Source: DATFRX01 sp035630615 (lineage in GTDB: Bacteria; Actinomycetota; Actinomycetes; Propionibacteriales; Nocardioidaceae). Taken from it: a DNA stretch of 64,000 bases. The position numbers were made by a program, and so were the translations under genes. Below the pieces are notes generated by a model that saw nothing but the letters and a program-made list of their open reading frames with translations, did no database searches and was not told the origin of the DNA. Each line of letters begins with the position of its first letter. The stretch's first letter is position 1. Positions 52,228 to 60,598 of this stretch are shown one piece after another. The stretch is taken from contig DASQKI010000112.1 of the NCBI GenBank assembly GCA_035630615.1, positions 1 through 64,000 on the forward strand, read 5' to 3'.

Positions 52228-52964
52228 TGCCCGGACGCATCCTGGCCAGCACCACCAAACGCATCCTGACTCAGCTGCGGCACGACCGACGCACGATCGC
52301 GCTCATGCTGGTGGTGCCGGTCGTGTTGATGGCGATCGTCTATTACATGTACGAGGACGACGCGCTGGCGTTCGACCGGATCGGGCTGATCATGCTCGGG
52401 GTCTTCCCCTTCATCATCATGTTCCTGGTAACGAGCATCGCGATGCTGCGCGAACGCACCACGGGCACGCTGGAGCGGCTGTTCACGACCCCGGTCCGGC
52501 GGATCGACCTGCTGTTCGGCTACGGCATCGCGTTCGGACTCGCGGCCACGGCCCAGGCCGCCATCGCGTCGATCGTGGCGTACTGGATCCTCGGGCTCGA
52601 CACCCTCGGCAGCTCCGCCCTCGTGATTCTGATCGCGGTCGGCAACGCCGTCCTCGGCGTCGGCCTCGGCCTGCTGTGCAGCGCGTTCGCGCGGACCGAG
52701 TTTCAGGCGGTCCAGTTCATGCCGCTCGTGGTGGCCCCGCAGATCCTGCTGAGCGGGCTCTTCGTGCCGCGCGACGAGATGGCCGGCTGGCTCAACAGCA
52801 TCAGCGACGTGCTGCCGCTGACCTACGGCGTCGACGGCCTGCTTCAGGTCGGGGCGCATTCCGAGCCGACCGCGACGATGTGGCGCGACCTGCTGATCCT
52901 GTTCGGGGCCGTCGTCGCCGCCTTGCTCCTCGCCGCGACGACGTTGCGACGCCGCACGCCGTGA
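52227..52964 (+). CDS. ABC-2 type permease
   Basis: A 245-residue membrane protein with six helices, including FPFIIMFLVTSIAMLRERTTGTLERLFTTPVRRIDLL (the conserved cytoplasmic loop of drug/antibiotic exporters) and LPLTYGVDGLLQV near the end. ATG 52227 overlaps the ATPase stop by one base; GTG 52224 is equally possible. Its stop overlaps the TetR GTG (GTGA). Confidence 0.87.
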   Translation: MPGRILASTTKRILTQLRHDRRTIALMLVVPVVLMAIVYYMYEDDALAFDRIGLIMLGVFPFIIMFLVTSIAMLRERTTGTLERLFTTPVRRIDLLFGYGIAFGLAATAQAAIASIVAYWILGLDTLGSSALVILIAVGNAVLGVGLGLLCSAFARTEFQAVQFMPLVVAPQILLSGLFVPRDEMAGWLNSISDVLPLTYGVDGLLQVGAHSEPTATMWRDLLILFGAVVAALLLAATTLRRRTP

Positions 52965-53578
52965 CCGGTCGCCGCACGGGACGCCGGCCGGGCAAGCAAG
53001 ACACCCGGCGGCAGATCCTCACGGCGGCCCGGGCGACGTTCGCCGACCGCGGCTTCGACCGGGCGACGATCCGACAGATCGCGACCAGCGCCGGTGTCGA
53101 CCCGGCGCTGGTCCACCACTACTACGGCACCAAGGAGGCCCTCTTTCGGGCCACGATCGAGGCGCCGATAGATCCCGCGGTCGTGCTGCCGGCGGTGCTC
53201 CACGGCGACCTCGAACACATCGGCGAGCGGCTCGTGCGTACGTTCCTCGGCATCTGGAGCGATCCCGATACCGGGCCGGCGATCCGTGCGACGGTACGCA
53301 GCGCCGTCGCCGACGAGATGTCGGCCAACCTGCTCAGGGAGTTTTTCGCGACCCAGATCGTCCGTCGCATCACCCACGAGATCGGGGTCGACGAGCCACC
53401 GGAGCGGAGCGCGATGCGAGCGTCGCTCGTCGCGAGCCAGATGTTCGGCCTCGCACTGGCGCGGCACATCCTGCGTCTCGAGCCGCTGGCGGCGATGCCG
53501 TCCGAGGCGATCGTGCCCATGGTGGCGCCGACGATCCAGCGCTATCTCACCGGCGATCTCCCGGCCGAATCGACGTAA
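52961..53578 (+). CDS. TetR-family repressor of ABC exporter
   Basis: A 205-residue TetR protein: basic N-terminus, helix-turn-helix in FDRATIRQIATSAGVDPALVHHYYGTKEALF, and a ligand domain ending LEPLAAMPSEAIVPMVAPTIQRYL. Start GTG 52961 overlaps the permease stop. Being third in the operon, it likely represses it through the palindrome at 51455-51470. It is a paralogue of the convergent TetR at 53672-54271. Confidence 0.85.
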   Translation: MTGRRTGRRPGKQDTRRQILTAARATFADRGFDRATIRQIATSAGVDPALVHHYYGTKEALFRATIEAPIDPAVVLPAVLHGDLEHIGERLVRTFLGIWSDPDTGPAIRATVRSAVADEMSANLLREFFATQIVRRITHEIGVDEPPERSAMRASLVASQMFGLALARHILRLEPLAAMPSEAIVPMVAPTIQRYLTGDLPAEST

Positions 53579-53584
53579 CCCCTC

Positions 53585-53672
53585 GCGCCGACATTGCGCG
53601 TTCGCCCCACCCCTCCCGGCGGCCGGCCGGGATGCCGGAAGGGACGAGGTCCGGAGCGAGGACGCGCAGGCC
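53585..53672. repeat. Decayed palindromic element A3 between TetR genes
   Basis: 53585-53611 is close to the left arm of elements A1 and A2 (GCGCCGA then ATTGCGCGT); 53656-53669 keeps part of the right arm (ACGCGCAG). The span is about 88 bases, like the intact elements. Within it TCCCGGC/GCCGGGA (53614-53620, 53626-53632) forms a hairpin that can terminate both convergent genes. Confidence 0.7.
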
Positions 53673-54271
53673 TAGTCGAAGAGGTAACGCTGGATGGTCG
53701 GCCCGATCGTGGCGGCCACGTCATCGACGGGCATCGACGCGATCGGTTCGAGGCCGACCACGTAGCGGGTCATGATCAGGCCGATGACCTGCGACGCCAC
53801 GAGATTGCCTCGCCGCCGCGCGTCGTCGATGCCGGGTACGGACGCGATCTGGTCCAGGATCAGTCGCAGGAAGCCGTCCCGCAGCAGATGCGACGACGCC
53901 TCGTTGGCGATCGCGGCCCGGATCACCGCGACCAGTCGCGGCTGGCGCTGCGGGTCCTCCCACAGGCCGAGGACCGTCCGTACGATGCGTTCGCCGATCT
54001 GATCGCGCGGGCCGTCGACGACCGAGCCGATCAATGTACGCGGGTCGAAGGGCACCTCCATCGCGGCGAGGAGCAGATCCTCCTTGCCCTCGAAGTAGTG
54101 ATGCACCAGCGCCGGGTCGACGCCGGCGGCACGGGCGACCGCGCGCATCGACGTCCGGTCATATCCGTTGGCCGCAAACTCCCGACGAGCCGCCTCGAGG
54201 ATCTCGCCCCGAGTGTCCGGCGAACCCGGCCGCCGTCCCGGACCGCGGCCCGTACGAGTGGCCACGGTCAA
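53672..54271 (-). CDS. TetR-family regulator
   Basis: A 199-residue TetR protein with helix-turn-helix YDRTSMRAVARAAGVDPALVHHYFEGKEDLL and C-terminal GLEPIASMPVDDVAATIGPTIQRYLFD, strikingly like the convergent TetR's end. Start overlaps the isomerase stop by four bases, so it is the last gene of the ppx - isomerase - tetR unit. It may cross-regulate the exporter. Confidence 0.85.
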   Translation of the reverse strand: MTVATRTGRGPGRRPGSPDTRGEILEAARREFAANGYDRTSMRAVARAAGVDPALVHHYFEGKEDLLLAAMEVPFDPRTLIGSVVDGPRDQIGERIVRTVLGLWEDPQRQPRLVAVIRAAIANEASSHLLRDGFLRLILDQIASVPGIDDARRRGNLVASQVIGLIMTRYVVGLEPIASMPVDDVAATIGPTIQRYLFD

Positions 54272-55176
54272 CTCCCCCGCGGATCACGACGTACGTCGTC
54301 GAACTCGAACGGGTGCTCCTCGACCGATCCCTCGGATCCGACCACGAAGTCCGCGTGGGTGGCCGCGGCCAGGTGCAGCCGGGTGAAGGCCAGCGCCTCG
54401 GCCAGGTCCTCCTCGCGCAGCGACCGGTTGGCGGCCCGACGCGTGTTGATCTCGATCACGACATGGCCGCCGTAGCCTCGACTGGCCAGCAGTTCGAGGA
54501 ACTCAGCGCACGGCTGTGTGCCACGGCCCGGCACCAGATGCTCGTCGCGGGCCGAGCCTGATCCGTCGCCCATGTGGACGTGCCGCAGCCGCGAGCCGAG
54601 GTCGTCGGCCATCTGCATCACGTCGGACCCGGCGGTCGCCGCGTGCGACAGGTCGAGCGTGACGCTGGGGTAGTCGTAGCCGACCGGGTCCCAGCCGGGC
54701 GCATAGCCCTGGATGGCGCGTCGCACCGTACGCCAGGGGAACATGTTCTCGACGGCGAAGGCGACGCCGGTCTCGTCCTCGAGGCGACCGATGCCCTCGA
54801 GAAAACCCTTGGCGTAGTCGCGCTGCCACCGAAACGGCGGATGGACGACCACGACGTCGGCGTCGATGCGCTTGGCCATCTCGGCACTGCGTTCGAGCTT
54901 TCGCCAGGGCTCGGTGCCCCACACGCGCTGCGTCACGAGCAGGCAGGGCGCGTGGATCGCGACGACCGGCAGCTCGTGATAGTCGATCAGATGCTCGACG
55001 GCCTCGATGTCTCGGCTGATCTCGTCGATGCCGACCATCACCTCGACACCGTCGTAGCCGAGGCGCGCGGCGAGCTCGAAGGCACTGGCCGTCGACTCGG
55101 GATAGACCGATCCAGTCGACAGGGAGACGTCAGCGGCAGGAACCTCGACGGCGGCGCGGTCGTCGTCTCCACTCAC
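54268..55176 (-). CDS. Sugar phosphate isomerase/epimerase (AP endonuclease 2 fold)
   Basis: A 302-residue TIM-barrel protein of the xylose isomerase-like family. Landmarks: LAARLGYDGVEVMVG, VVAIHAPCLLVTQRVWG, VVVVHPPFRWQRDYAKGF, VENMFPW, VTLDLSHAATAG, HVHMGDGSGSARDEHLVPGRG and VVIEINTR. Metal ligands Glu/Asp/His are in place. It matches Rv0498. GTG 55176 overlaps the exopolyphosphatase stop (GTGA). Substrate unknown. Confidence 0.82.
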   Translation of the reverse strand: MSGDDDRAAVEVPAADVSLSTGSVYPESTASAFELAARLGYDGVEVMVGIDEISRDIEAVEHLIDYHELPVVAIHAPCLLVTQRVWGTEPWRKLERSAEMAKRIDADVVVVHPPFRWQRDYAKGFLEGIGRLEDETGVAFAVENMFPWRTVRRAIQGYAPGWDPVGYDYPSVTLDLSHAATAGSDVMQMADDLGSRLRHVHMGDGSGSARDEHLVPGRGTQPCAEFLELLASRGYGGHVVIEINTRRAANRSLREEDLAEALAFTRLHLAAATHADFVVGSEGSVEEHPFEFDDVRRDPRGS

Positions 55177-56096
55177 ATCAGGTCCAACCACTGCAGGATC
55201 ACGCCTTCGCGAAGCGCCCAAGGACAGACTTCCAGCTCGGGCAGGTCGAACAGGTCGAGCACAGCGTCGGCGACGACCGCGCCGGCGGCGACCTGATGGG
55301 CCCGGGTGGTGCCGACACCGGGCAGCTTAGCGATCTGCTTGGACGTCATCGCGGTGAGCTCGGGCAGGCGTTCGGCGAGTTCGTCGCGAACGAGCATGCG
55401 GCGCGCGTACGGGCCCTCCTTCGACCCCGCCGCGCCACAGATGCGGGCCAGCGAACGAAAGGTCTTGCTGGTCGCGATCGCGTGATCGGCCCGGCCCATC
55501 CGGAGCACGTCGACGGCGTCGCGGGCCACCTCGGCCCGAACGTGCTTGCGCAGCTCCCGAATCTGCTTCGGGTCGGGCCGCTCCTCACCGAACCATTCGC
55601 GGCTCAGCCGAGCGGCGCCGAGCGGCAGCGACTGCGCAACGTCCGGGGTCTCGTCGGCTCCGGCCGCGATCTCGAGCGAGCCGCCGCCGATGTCGAACAC
55701 GATCATCCGTCCGGACGACCAGCCGAACCAACGGCGCACGGCGAGGAACGTGAGCTTCGCTTCATCGCCGCCGGGCAATACGGCGAGCTCGACGCCGGTC
55801 TCATCGCGCACCCGGTCGAGCAGGTCGTCGGCGTTGGCGGCGTCCCGTACCGCAGACGTCGCGAACGCGCGCACGGTCTCGCAGCCCTTGTCCTCTGCGA
55901 CCATCTTGGACTCGCGGACGAACTTCACGAGCGCATCGGTGCCGGTCGGGTCGACAGCGCCGGACGTATCCAGGTGCTCGGCGAGCCGGAGCGCTTCCTT
56001 GTGGGAGTACGCCGGCAGTGGGGCCGCACCCCGGTGCGCGTCGACCACGAGCAGATGCCCGGTGTTCGACCCGATGTCCAAGACGCCCATCCGCAT
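55173..56096 (-). CDS. ppx: Exopolyphosphatase (Ppx/GppA family)
   Basis: A 307-residue ASKHA-fold phosphatase: MRMGVLDIGSNTGHLLVVDAH, FDIGGGSLEIAAGA, SLPLGAARLSREW, GPYARRMLVRDELAERLPELTAM. It corresponds to the short Ppx1 (Rv0496), which cleaves polyphosphate or pppGpp. First gene of the unit with the isomerase and TetR. Confidence 0.9.
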   Translation of the reverse strand: MRMGVLDIGSNTGHLLVVDAHRGAAPLPAYSHKEALRLAEHLDTSGAVDPTGTDALVKFVRESKMVAEDKGCETVRAFATSAVRDAANADDLLDRVRDETGVELAVLPGGDEAKLTFLAVRRWFGWSSGRMIVFDIGGGSLEIAAGADETPDVAQSLPLGAARLSREWFGEERPDPKQIRELRKHVRAEVARDAVDVLRMGRADHAIATSKTFRSLARICGAAGSKEGPYARRMLVRDELAERLPELTAMTSKQIAKLPGVGTTRAHQVAAGAVVADAVLDLFDLPELEVCPWALREGVILQWLDLM

Positions 56097-56142
56097 GGGT
56101 CACACGCTATCCCGTGACCACGCGATCAGGCGTCTTGATCGG

Positions 56143-58878
56143 TCAGCGGACCCGGACCGTGGCGCGGAGCGGTTGGTCGAGCATCGGCGACGTAAGCCGC
56201 AGGGTGAGCGCCTTGGGGTTCGGGTGCGGCGGATGCGCCCGTGTCGGCACCACGAAGCGAGTCTTCAGCTCGCCAGCCTTGATCGACGCGAACACCCTGC
56301 TGAGCCGCTTGGCCACCGCGCTGCGCGCCGGCGCATCCTCGCCGAGGTGCCGGCGCGCCCACTTCTCCGGCACGTCGGCGACCCGAAGCGGCCGGAAGCG
56401 GTCCAGGACGACTCCGGTGAGTGACACGCTCAGGCGGTAGTCGACGGGAGCGGCCAGCCGCGTCACGAACACCAGGTCGTCGCCGTATCCGACCCGCTTC
56501 CGCTCGACGCCGAACGACAGCCGCGGTCTCGGATCGTCGTCGTTGATGATGACGCGACCGAAGTAGTCGCCCATCGCCAGGCCGGTCAGCGGCACGCCCA
56601 TGACGGTCTCCCCCGTCTGCGCGCGGTCGTCCCGTCGGTCGGCCTCGTACGGCACCTCGATCACGCCTTCGGTGTCCCCGGGCGACACGGTGACGACCTC
56701 GTACCGATTAGGTGTCCGTCCCTCGAAGCTGCTCTGGGTCATCGCGACGCCGAACCGAGCCGGGGCGGCGACGTCGCCGACGACCGTGTACGGCACCTCG
56801 GCAACCGCCTCGTCACCGTCATCGCCCTCCTGGACGCTGACCTTGCCGATCCGGATCGACGGCAGCATCGCGTCCGGAGCCGGTGACAGATCCGGGCGGC
56901 GGGCCGACGCGTCGAGCAGCCAGACCCGACCGGTGTCGCTGCGCCCGATCAGGTCGATGGAGCGAATGTCGGTCAGATCGAGGTCGGCCGCGGCGTCGTC
57001 TAGTCCGACCCGGACCGTCCGGGCCCACAGCGCAACCAGGTTGTTCGAGCCCGGGAGCCGGCGCAGCAGCGTGTCGGGCGCGGTCCAGCTGCTGTCGGAG
57101 TCGGACAGCCGGACCGCGATCCGGGTCGGACCCTGCGCCGGATCGGACACCACGCGCAAGTCCAGTGTCGATCCGGACGGGCTGAGGTCGAGCGGCTCGT
57201 CGAGGCTCAGCCCACCCACCGTGTCGGGTCGGCTCCACTCGAGTTGCAGCTGCCGGGTGAGGCCGAGCCGGCGGTACGGCGTCGCCGGACTCAGCCACCA
57301 GGAGTACGCCAGAGTCCAGTGCAGCTCGCGGTCGTAGGCCCCCGGCCCACACAGCGGCAGCGCCTGCCGACCGAACGGCGACGTCGTCCCCGATCGACAG
57401 GCACGCGCCGCGCCCGTGACATGAGCACCGGCGCCGACCCGTACGGTGTCGCGATCACCGCCGAGCGCGTGCGTCCACGCGACTGCGCCACCGGCCGCAG
57501 GCAGCTCGACCGGGCGGTCGGCGTCCAGGACGTCGAGCGCGGCCCGATCGTCGGCGTCGAAGCCCTGCACGGCGGCACCGATGAACGTCCGGGCGGCCCG
57601 GCGCTGCTCGGCGGCACTCAACCGCGTCGGCGACGCCTTGCGACCGCAGAGCGGGTGCTGCTGGTCGTACCAGTCGTCGTTGCTCGGCGCCTGCGAGATG
57701 CCCGGCGTCCATTCGGTGTTGAAGAAGTTGTGGTTTGCCCCGCGCATCAGCACGCTGCTTCGCAACGTCGGATCGTCGGCGGTCAACGTGCCGGCAGCAT
57801 CGACGTAGCGCTGGCCCTGGAGGTCGTAGACATCGCCGTCACAGTAGGGCAACAGCACCACGGTCGGCATGTAGCCCGCGGTCTGGTACGCGAAGTCGAC
57901 CGGACCGATCAGCACCTGCCCCTCGATGCGGTAGGGAGCGGCGGCCGTCGTGTCGATCACGGCTTGGTCGACGCCCTCTCCGCCACGGCTGTGGCCGACC
58001 AACACGACGCGGTCGAGGTCGATCTCGCCGAACCATCGCGGCCGATCGGGGTCGACGGCCCATTGGGATAGCAGCTTCAAGTGATGACGAACCAGCGCCG
58101 ATCGCGCCGACGCTCCGCCGTCGGGGGACACCCAGTCCTGCTGGTTGATCGCATTCGCCGCAATCGACACCGTCGCGTAGCCCTGCGAGGCGAGCATCCG
58201 CTGCAGGTAGTCGTACCCCAGCTGGCTCGGCACCGGCTTCGACTGGCCGTGGCAGGGCCAGCTGCCGTTGTCGCCGCGGCCATAACACGCGACGTGGCGC
58301 CCGTGCAGGAACAACACGAGCGGCGCGTTGTCTACGTCCTCGGGAAGGACCGCGTGCCCGAGCACCTCCATCGGCCCCTCGTACGCCGGCCACGGCAGCG
58401 GGTCGGATCGATAGTCGAAGCCGACGAACGGATGGTCGCCGTGCTCACCCGGGTCGTCGGCCGGCGTCGTGGTCGGTCCGACGGGGACGGGGGCGGTATT
58501 GCTTCGAGGAAGGTCGACGCGTCCGGCCGCGTCGAGTCGGTCGGTGCCCAGCCACACCTCGACGCGCTCGGCTTGCCGGTCGGTGAGGTCGACGTCCGAC
58601 AGGGTCAGCGTGCGCCGGTCGGACTCGATCTGGGGATACCCGAGTAGGCGATGGCCCAGGCGAAACTCCGGCCGCGCGTCGCCGATCGGTAACGGCGCCG
58701 GTGAACGCCAGGTCAGCTCGTCGCCGTCCCGGAGAGGCCAGGCGCCACGATCGGTGCCGTCGGGATCGAGTCGGTCGGTCGACCGAGGGGCGGATGGTTG
58801 AGCATTGGTCGGCACCGCCGGCGCGACCGTGATGACCAGCGCGACGCTGACCAGTCCGACGAGACGCTTGATTGCCAT
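56143..58878 (-). CDS. Large secreted alpha/beta hydrolase
   Basis: A 911-residue exported protein: signal peptide MAIKRLVGLVSVALVITVAP with cleavage near TNAQ. Residues about 170-430 are an alpha/beta hydrolase: oxyanion segment LVLFLHGRHVACYG, nucleophile VLVGHSRGGEGV, Asp in LLPYCDGDVYDLQGQ and His in LMRGANHNFFNTEW. After that come beta-sandwich regions, one ending VIINDDDPRP, reminiscent of Calx-beta modules. Related esterase/lipase-like proteins occur in actinobacteria; substrate unknown. Confidence 0.8.
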   Translation of the reverse strand: MAIKRLVGLVSVALVITVAPAVPTNAQPSAPRSTDRLDPDGTDRGAWPLRDGDELTWRSPAPLPIGDARPEFRLGHRLLGYPQIESDRRTLTLSDVDLTDRQAERVEVWLGTDRLDAAGRVDLPRSNTAPVPVGPTTTPADDPGEHGDHPFVGFDYRSDPLPWPAYEGPMEVLGHAVLPEDVDNAPLVLFLHGRHVACYGRGDNGSWPCHGQSKPVPSQLGYDYLQRMLASQGYATVSIAANAINQQDWVSPDGGASARSALVRHHLKLLSQWAVDPDRPRWFGEIDLDRVVLVGHSRGGEGVDQAVIDTTAAAPYRIEGQVLIGPVDFAYQTAGYMPTVVLLPYCDGDVYDLQGQRYVDAAGTLTADDPTLRSSVLMRGANHNFFNTEWTPGISQAPSNDDWYDQQHPLCGRKASPTRLSAAEQRRAARTFIGAAVQGFDADDRAALDVLDADRPVELPAAGGAVAWTHALGGDRDTVRVGAGAHVTGAARACRSGTTSPFGRQALPLCGPGAYDRELHWTLAYSWWLSPATPYRRLGLTRQLQLEWSRPDTVGGLSLDEPLDLSPSGSTLDLRVVSDPAQGPTRIAVRLSDSDSSWTAPDTLLRRLPGSNNLVALWARTVRVGLDDAAADLDLTDIRSIDLIGRSDTGRVWLLDASARRPDLSPAPDAMLPSIRIGKVSVQEGDDGDEAVAEVPYTVVGDVAAPARFGVAMTQSSFEGRTPNRYEVVTVSPGDTEGVIEVPYEADRRDDRAQTGETVMGVPLTGLAMGDYFGRVIINDDDPRPRLSFGVERKRVGYGDDLVFVTRLAAPVDYRLSVSLTGVVLDRFRPLRVADVPEKWARRHLGEDAPARSAVAKRLSRVFASIKAGELKTRFVVPTRAHPPHPNPKALTLRLTSPMLDQPLRATVRVR

Positions 58879-58936
58879 GGGGCTCCCTGACTTCGACGCG
58901 CTGACCCTACGTCCCTCCAGACGCCGGTGTGCGAGC

Positions 58937-58942
58937 TACGGT
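58937..58942 (+). promoter_or_regulatory. Candidate -10 box, leaderless
   Basis: TACGGT followed by six bases (TGTCTG) and the GTG at 58949. The lack of a ribosome binding site there supports this start and a leaderless mRNA. Confidence 0.5.
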
Positions 58943-58948
58943 TGTCTG

Positions 58949-59692
58949 GTGCCCGAAGTTGCGCTGGGATTTCCGCGAACCTTCGTCGAATTCCCCGACC
59001 CCGATGACGACAACCAGGTCTTTCGCTGCGATCTGACCTGGCTGACGTCGCGCTGGACCTGCATCTTCGGCGCCGGCTGCAAGGGCATCTACGCCGACCG
59101 ACCCGATGACGGCTGCTGCACGCTCGGCGCCCACTTCGCCGACGCCGACGACGAGCAGCGGGTGGCTCACTTCGTCCCCAAGCTGGCGGCCAAGGACTGG
59201 CAGCAGCGGGCCGAGGGCCGGTCCAACGGCTGGATCGAGGTGGACGACGACGGTGACCGCAAGACCCGCGTCGTCGACGGCGCCTGCATCTTCTTGAACA
59301 GCCCGGACTTCCCCGGTGGCGGCGGCTGCGCGTTGCACCGATGGGCGCTGCGCAAGAAGGTCAAGCCCCACAAGGTCAAGCCGGACGTGTGCTGGCAGCT
59401 GCCGACCCGACGGCAATACCGCGACGTCGAGCGTGGCGACGGCACCTCATACACCGAGGTGTCGATCGGCGAATACCAGCGCGCCGCCTGGGGAGCCGGC
59501 GGCCACGACCTCGACTGGTTCTGCCCGTCGGCCACCGAGGCGCACGTCGGCCTCGACCCGGTGTACGTGTCGATCCGCGACGAGCTGATCGAGCTCATGG
59601 GCAAGGACGCGTACCGCGAACTGGTCCGGCTGTGCGAGGACCATCTGGCCAGCGACCATCGCGCCACCCGCCACCCCGCCGACCCGGACTGA
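58949..59692 (+). CDS. Conserved Cys-rich protein
   Basis: A 247-residue cytosolic protein with about nine Cys: FRCDLTWL, WTCIFGAGCKGI, DGCCTLGAHFAD, GACIFLNS, GGGCALHRWALR, DVCWQLP and WFCPS. The pattern suggests a metal or Fe-S cluster, as in YkgJ/DUF3109-type proteins, though the match is weak. Also HLEHD-like His in DLDWFC region. Start GTG 58949, set by the -10 box; a longer open frame would overlap the divergent secreted hydrolase. Confidence 0.72.
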   Translation: MPEVALGFPRTFVEFPDPDDDNQVFRCDLTWLTSRWTCIFGAGCKGIYADRPDDGCCTLGAHFADADDEQRVAHFVPKLAAKDWQQRAEGRSNGWIEVDDDGDRKTRVVDGACIFLNSPDFPGGGGCALHRWALRKKVKPHKVKPDVCWQLPTRRQYRDVERGDGTSYTEVSIGEYQRAAWGAGGHDLDWFCPSATEAHVGLDPVYVSIRDELIELMGKDAYRELVRLCEDHLASDHRATRHPADPD

Positions 59693-59707
59693 CGCCGCCG
59701 GTCTGGA

Positions 59708-59764
59708 GTGTTGGCGCAGATCCGCGCCAACATGGCCCGTAGACCCGCAGTTCTACGCCAACAC
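59708..59764. repeat. Intergenic inverted repeat (57 bp)
   Basis: GTGTTGGCG (59708-59716) and CGCCAACAC (59756-59764) are exact, extending to 12 of 14 bases. It lies 15 bases after the Cys-rich gene and could serve as its terminator. Confidence 0.8.
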
Positions 59765-59850
59765 TTCGGCGCGACGTACCACACCGGAAACCTGAAGGTG
59801 ACGCGGCCCCCGCCAATCGCTCGGCTTCAGACGGCGGCGACAATGCCGGA

Positions 59851-60489
59851 ATGCGCCTGGACCATCTCTCTTATGCGGTGGGCCCCGACGGCTTAGAAGG
59901 TACGACGTCCAGACTCTCGGCGCTGCTGGGCGAGTCGTTCCTTGACGGCGGGGTGCATCCCCGATTCGGCACCATCAACCGCGTCCTCCCGCTTCGCGGC
60001 GGGATTTACGTCGAGGTTGTCGCCGTACTCGATCACCCCGCCTCCGACAAGGTGCCGTTCGGCCAAGCCGTACGCGATCGCTCGGCGGCCGGAGGAGGCT
60101 GGCTGGGCTGGGTCGTGGCTGTCGACGACATCACGCCGATCGAACGCCGACTCGAACGCCTTGCGGTCCAGGGCAACCGGCATCGCCCCGACGGGTTCGA
60201 GCTGCGCTGGAAGCAGATCGGCGTCAAGGGGCTCCAGGCCGATCCGCAGCTGCCCTTCGTCGTGCAATGGGAGGTCGACGGCGACGACCACCCGTCATCG
60301 GGGTCGAGCGGCGACCTCAGGCTGTGCGCGTTAGAGATCGCCGGCGATCCGGCTCGCGTGGAGAAGTGGCTCGGCGAACCGGCGCTGGCCGCTCTGGAGG
60401 ACGTCAGCGTGCAGTGGGTGGCACCGCACGGCACACCCGGGGTCATCGCCGCCCACTTCCAGACGGCCGACGGCACGATCCGCATCTGA
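59851..60489 (+). CDS. VOC-family (glyoxalase-like) protein
   Basis: A 212-residue protein of the vicinal oxygen chelate type: MRLDHLSYAVGPDGLEG carries the first metal His, VLPLRGGIYVEVVAVL a Glu, and a second betaalphabeta unit follows from LRLCALEIAGD. Resembles glyoxalase-like domain proteins without known substrate. A GACAAT box is six bases before the ATG. Confidence 0.75.
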   Translation: MRLDHLSYAVGPDGLEGTTSRLSALLGESFLDGGVHPRFGTINRVLPLRGGIYVEVVAVLDHPASDKVPFGQAVRDRSAAGGGWLGWVVAVDDITPIERRLERLAVQGNRHRPDGFELRWKQIGVKGLQADPQLPFVVQWEVDGDDHPSSGSSGDLRLCALEIAGDPARVEKWLGEPALAALEDVSVQWVAPHGTPGVIAAHFQTADGTIRI

Positions 60490-60504
60490 CCCCCGGGCTG
60501 ACGC

Positions 60505-60550
60505 GAGATTTGGATTCGCGGCTGCTCTAGCGACCACAATTCCAAATCTC
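60505..60550. repeat. Intergenic hairpin before radA (46 bp)
   Basis: GAGATTTGGA (60505-60514) and TCCAAATCTC (60541-60550) form a perfect 10-bp stem just after the VOC stop. Same total length as 16415-16460. The AT-rich arms stand out against the background. Confidence 0.8.
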
Positions 60551-60585
60551 CCGTGCCGTACGCCGCGACCGTCGGTGGGCTCGCC

Positions 60586-60591
60586 TAGGGT
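60586..60591 (+). promoter_or_regulatory. Candidate -10 box of radA
   Basis: TAGGGT followed by seven bases and ATG 60599; no Shine-Dalgarno, leaderless start likely. Confidence 0.5.
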
Positions 60592-60598
60592 CGCCACT

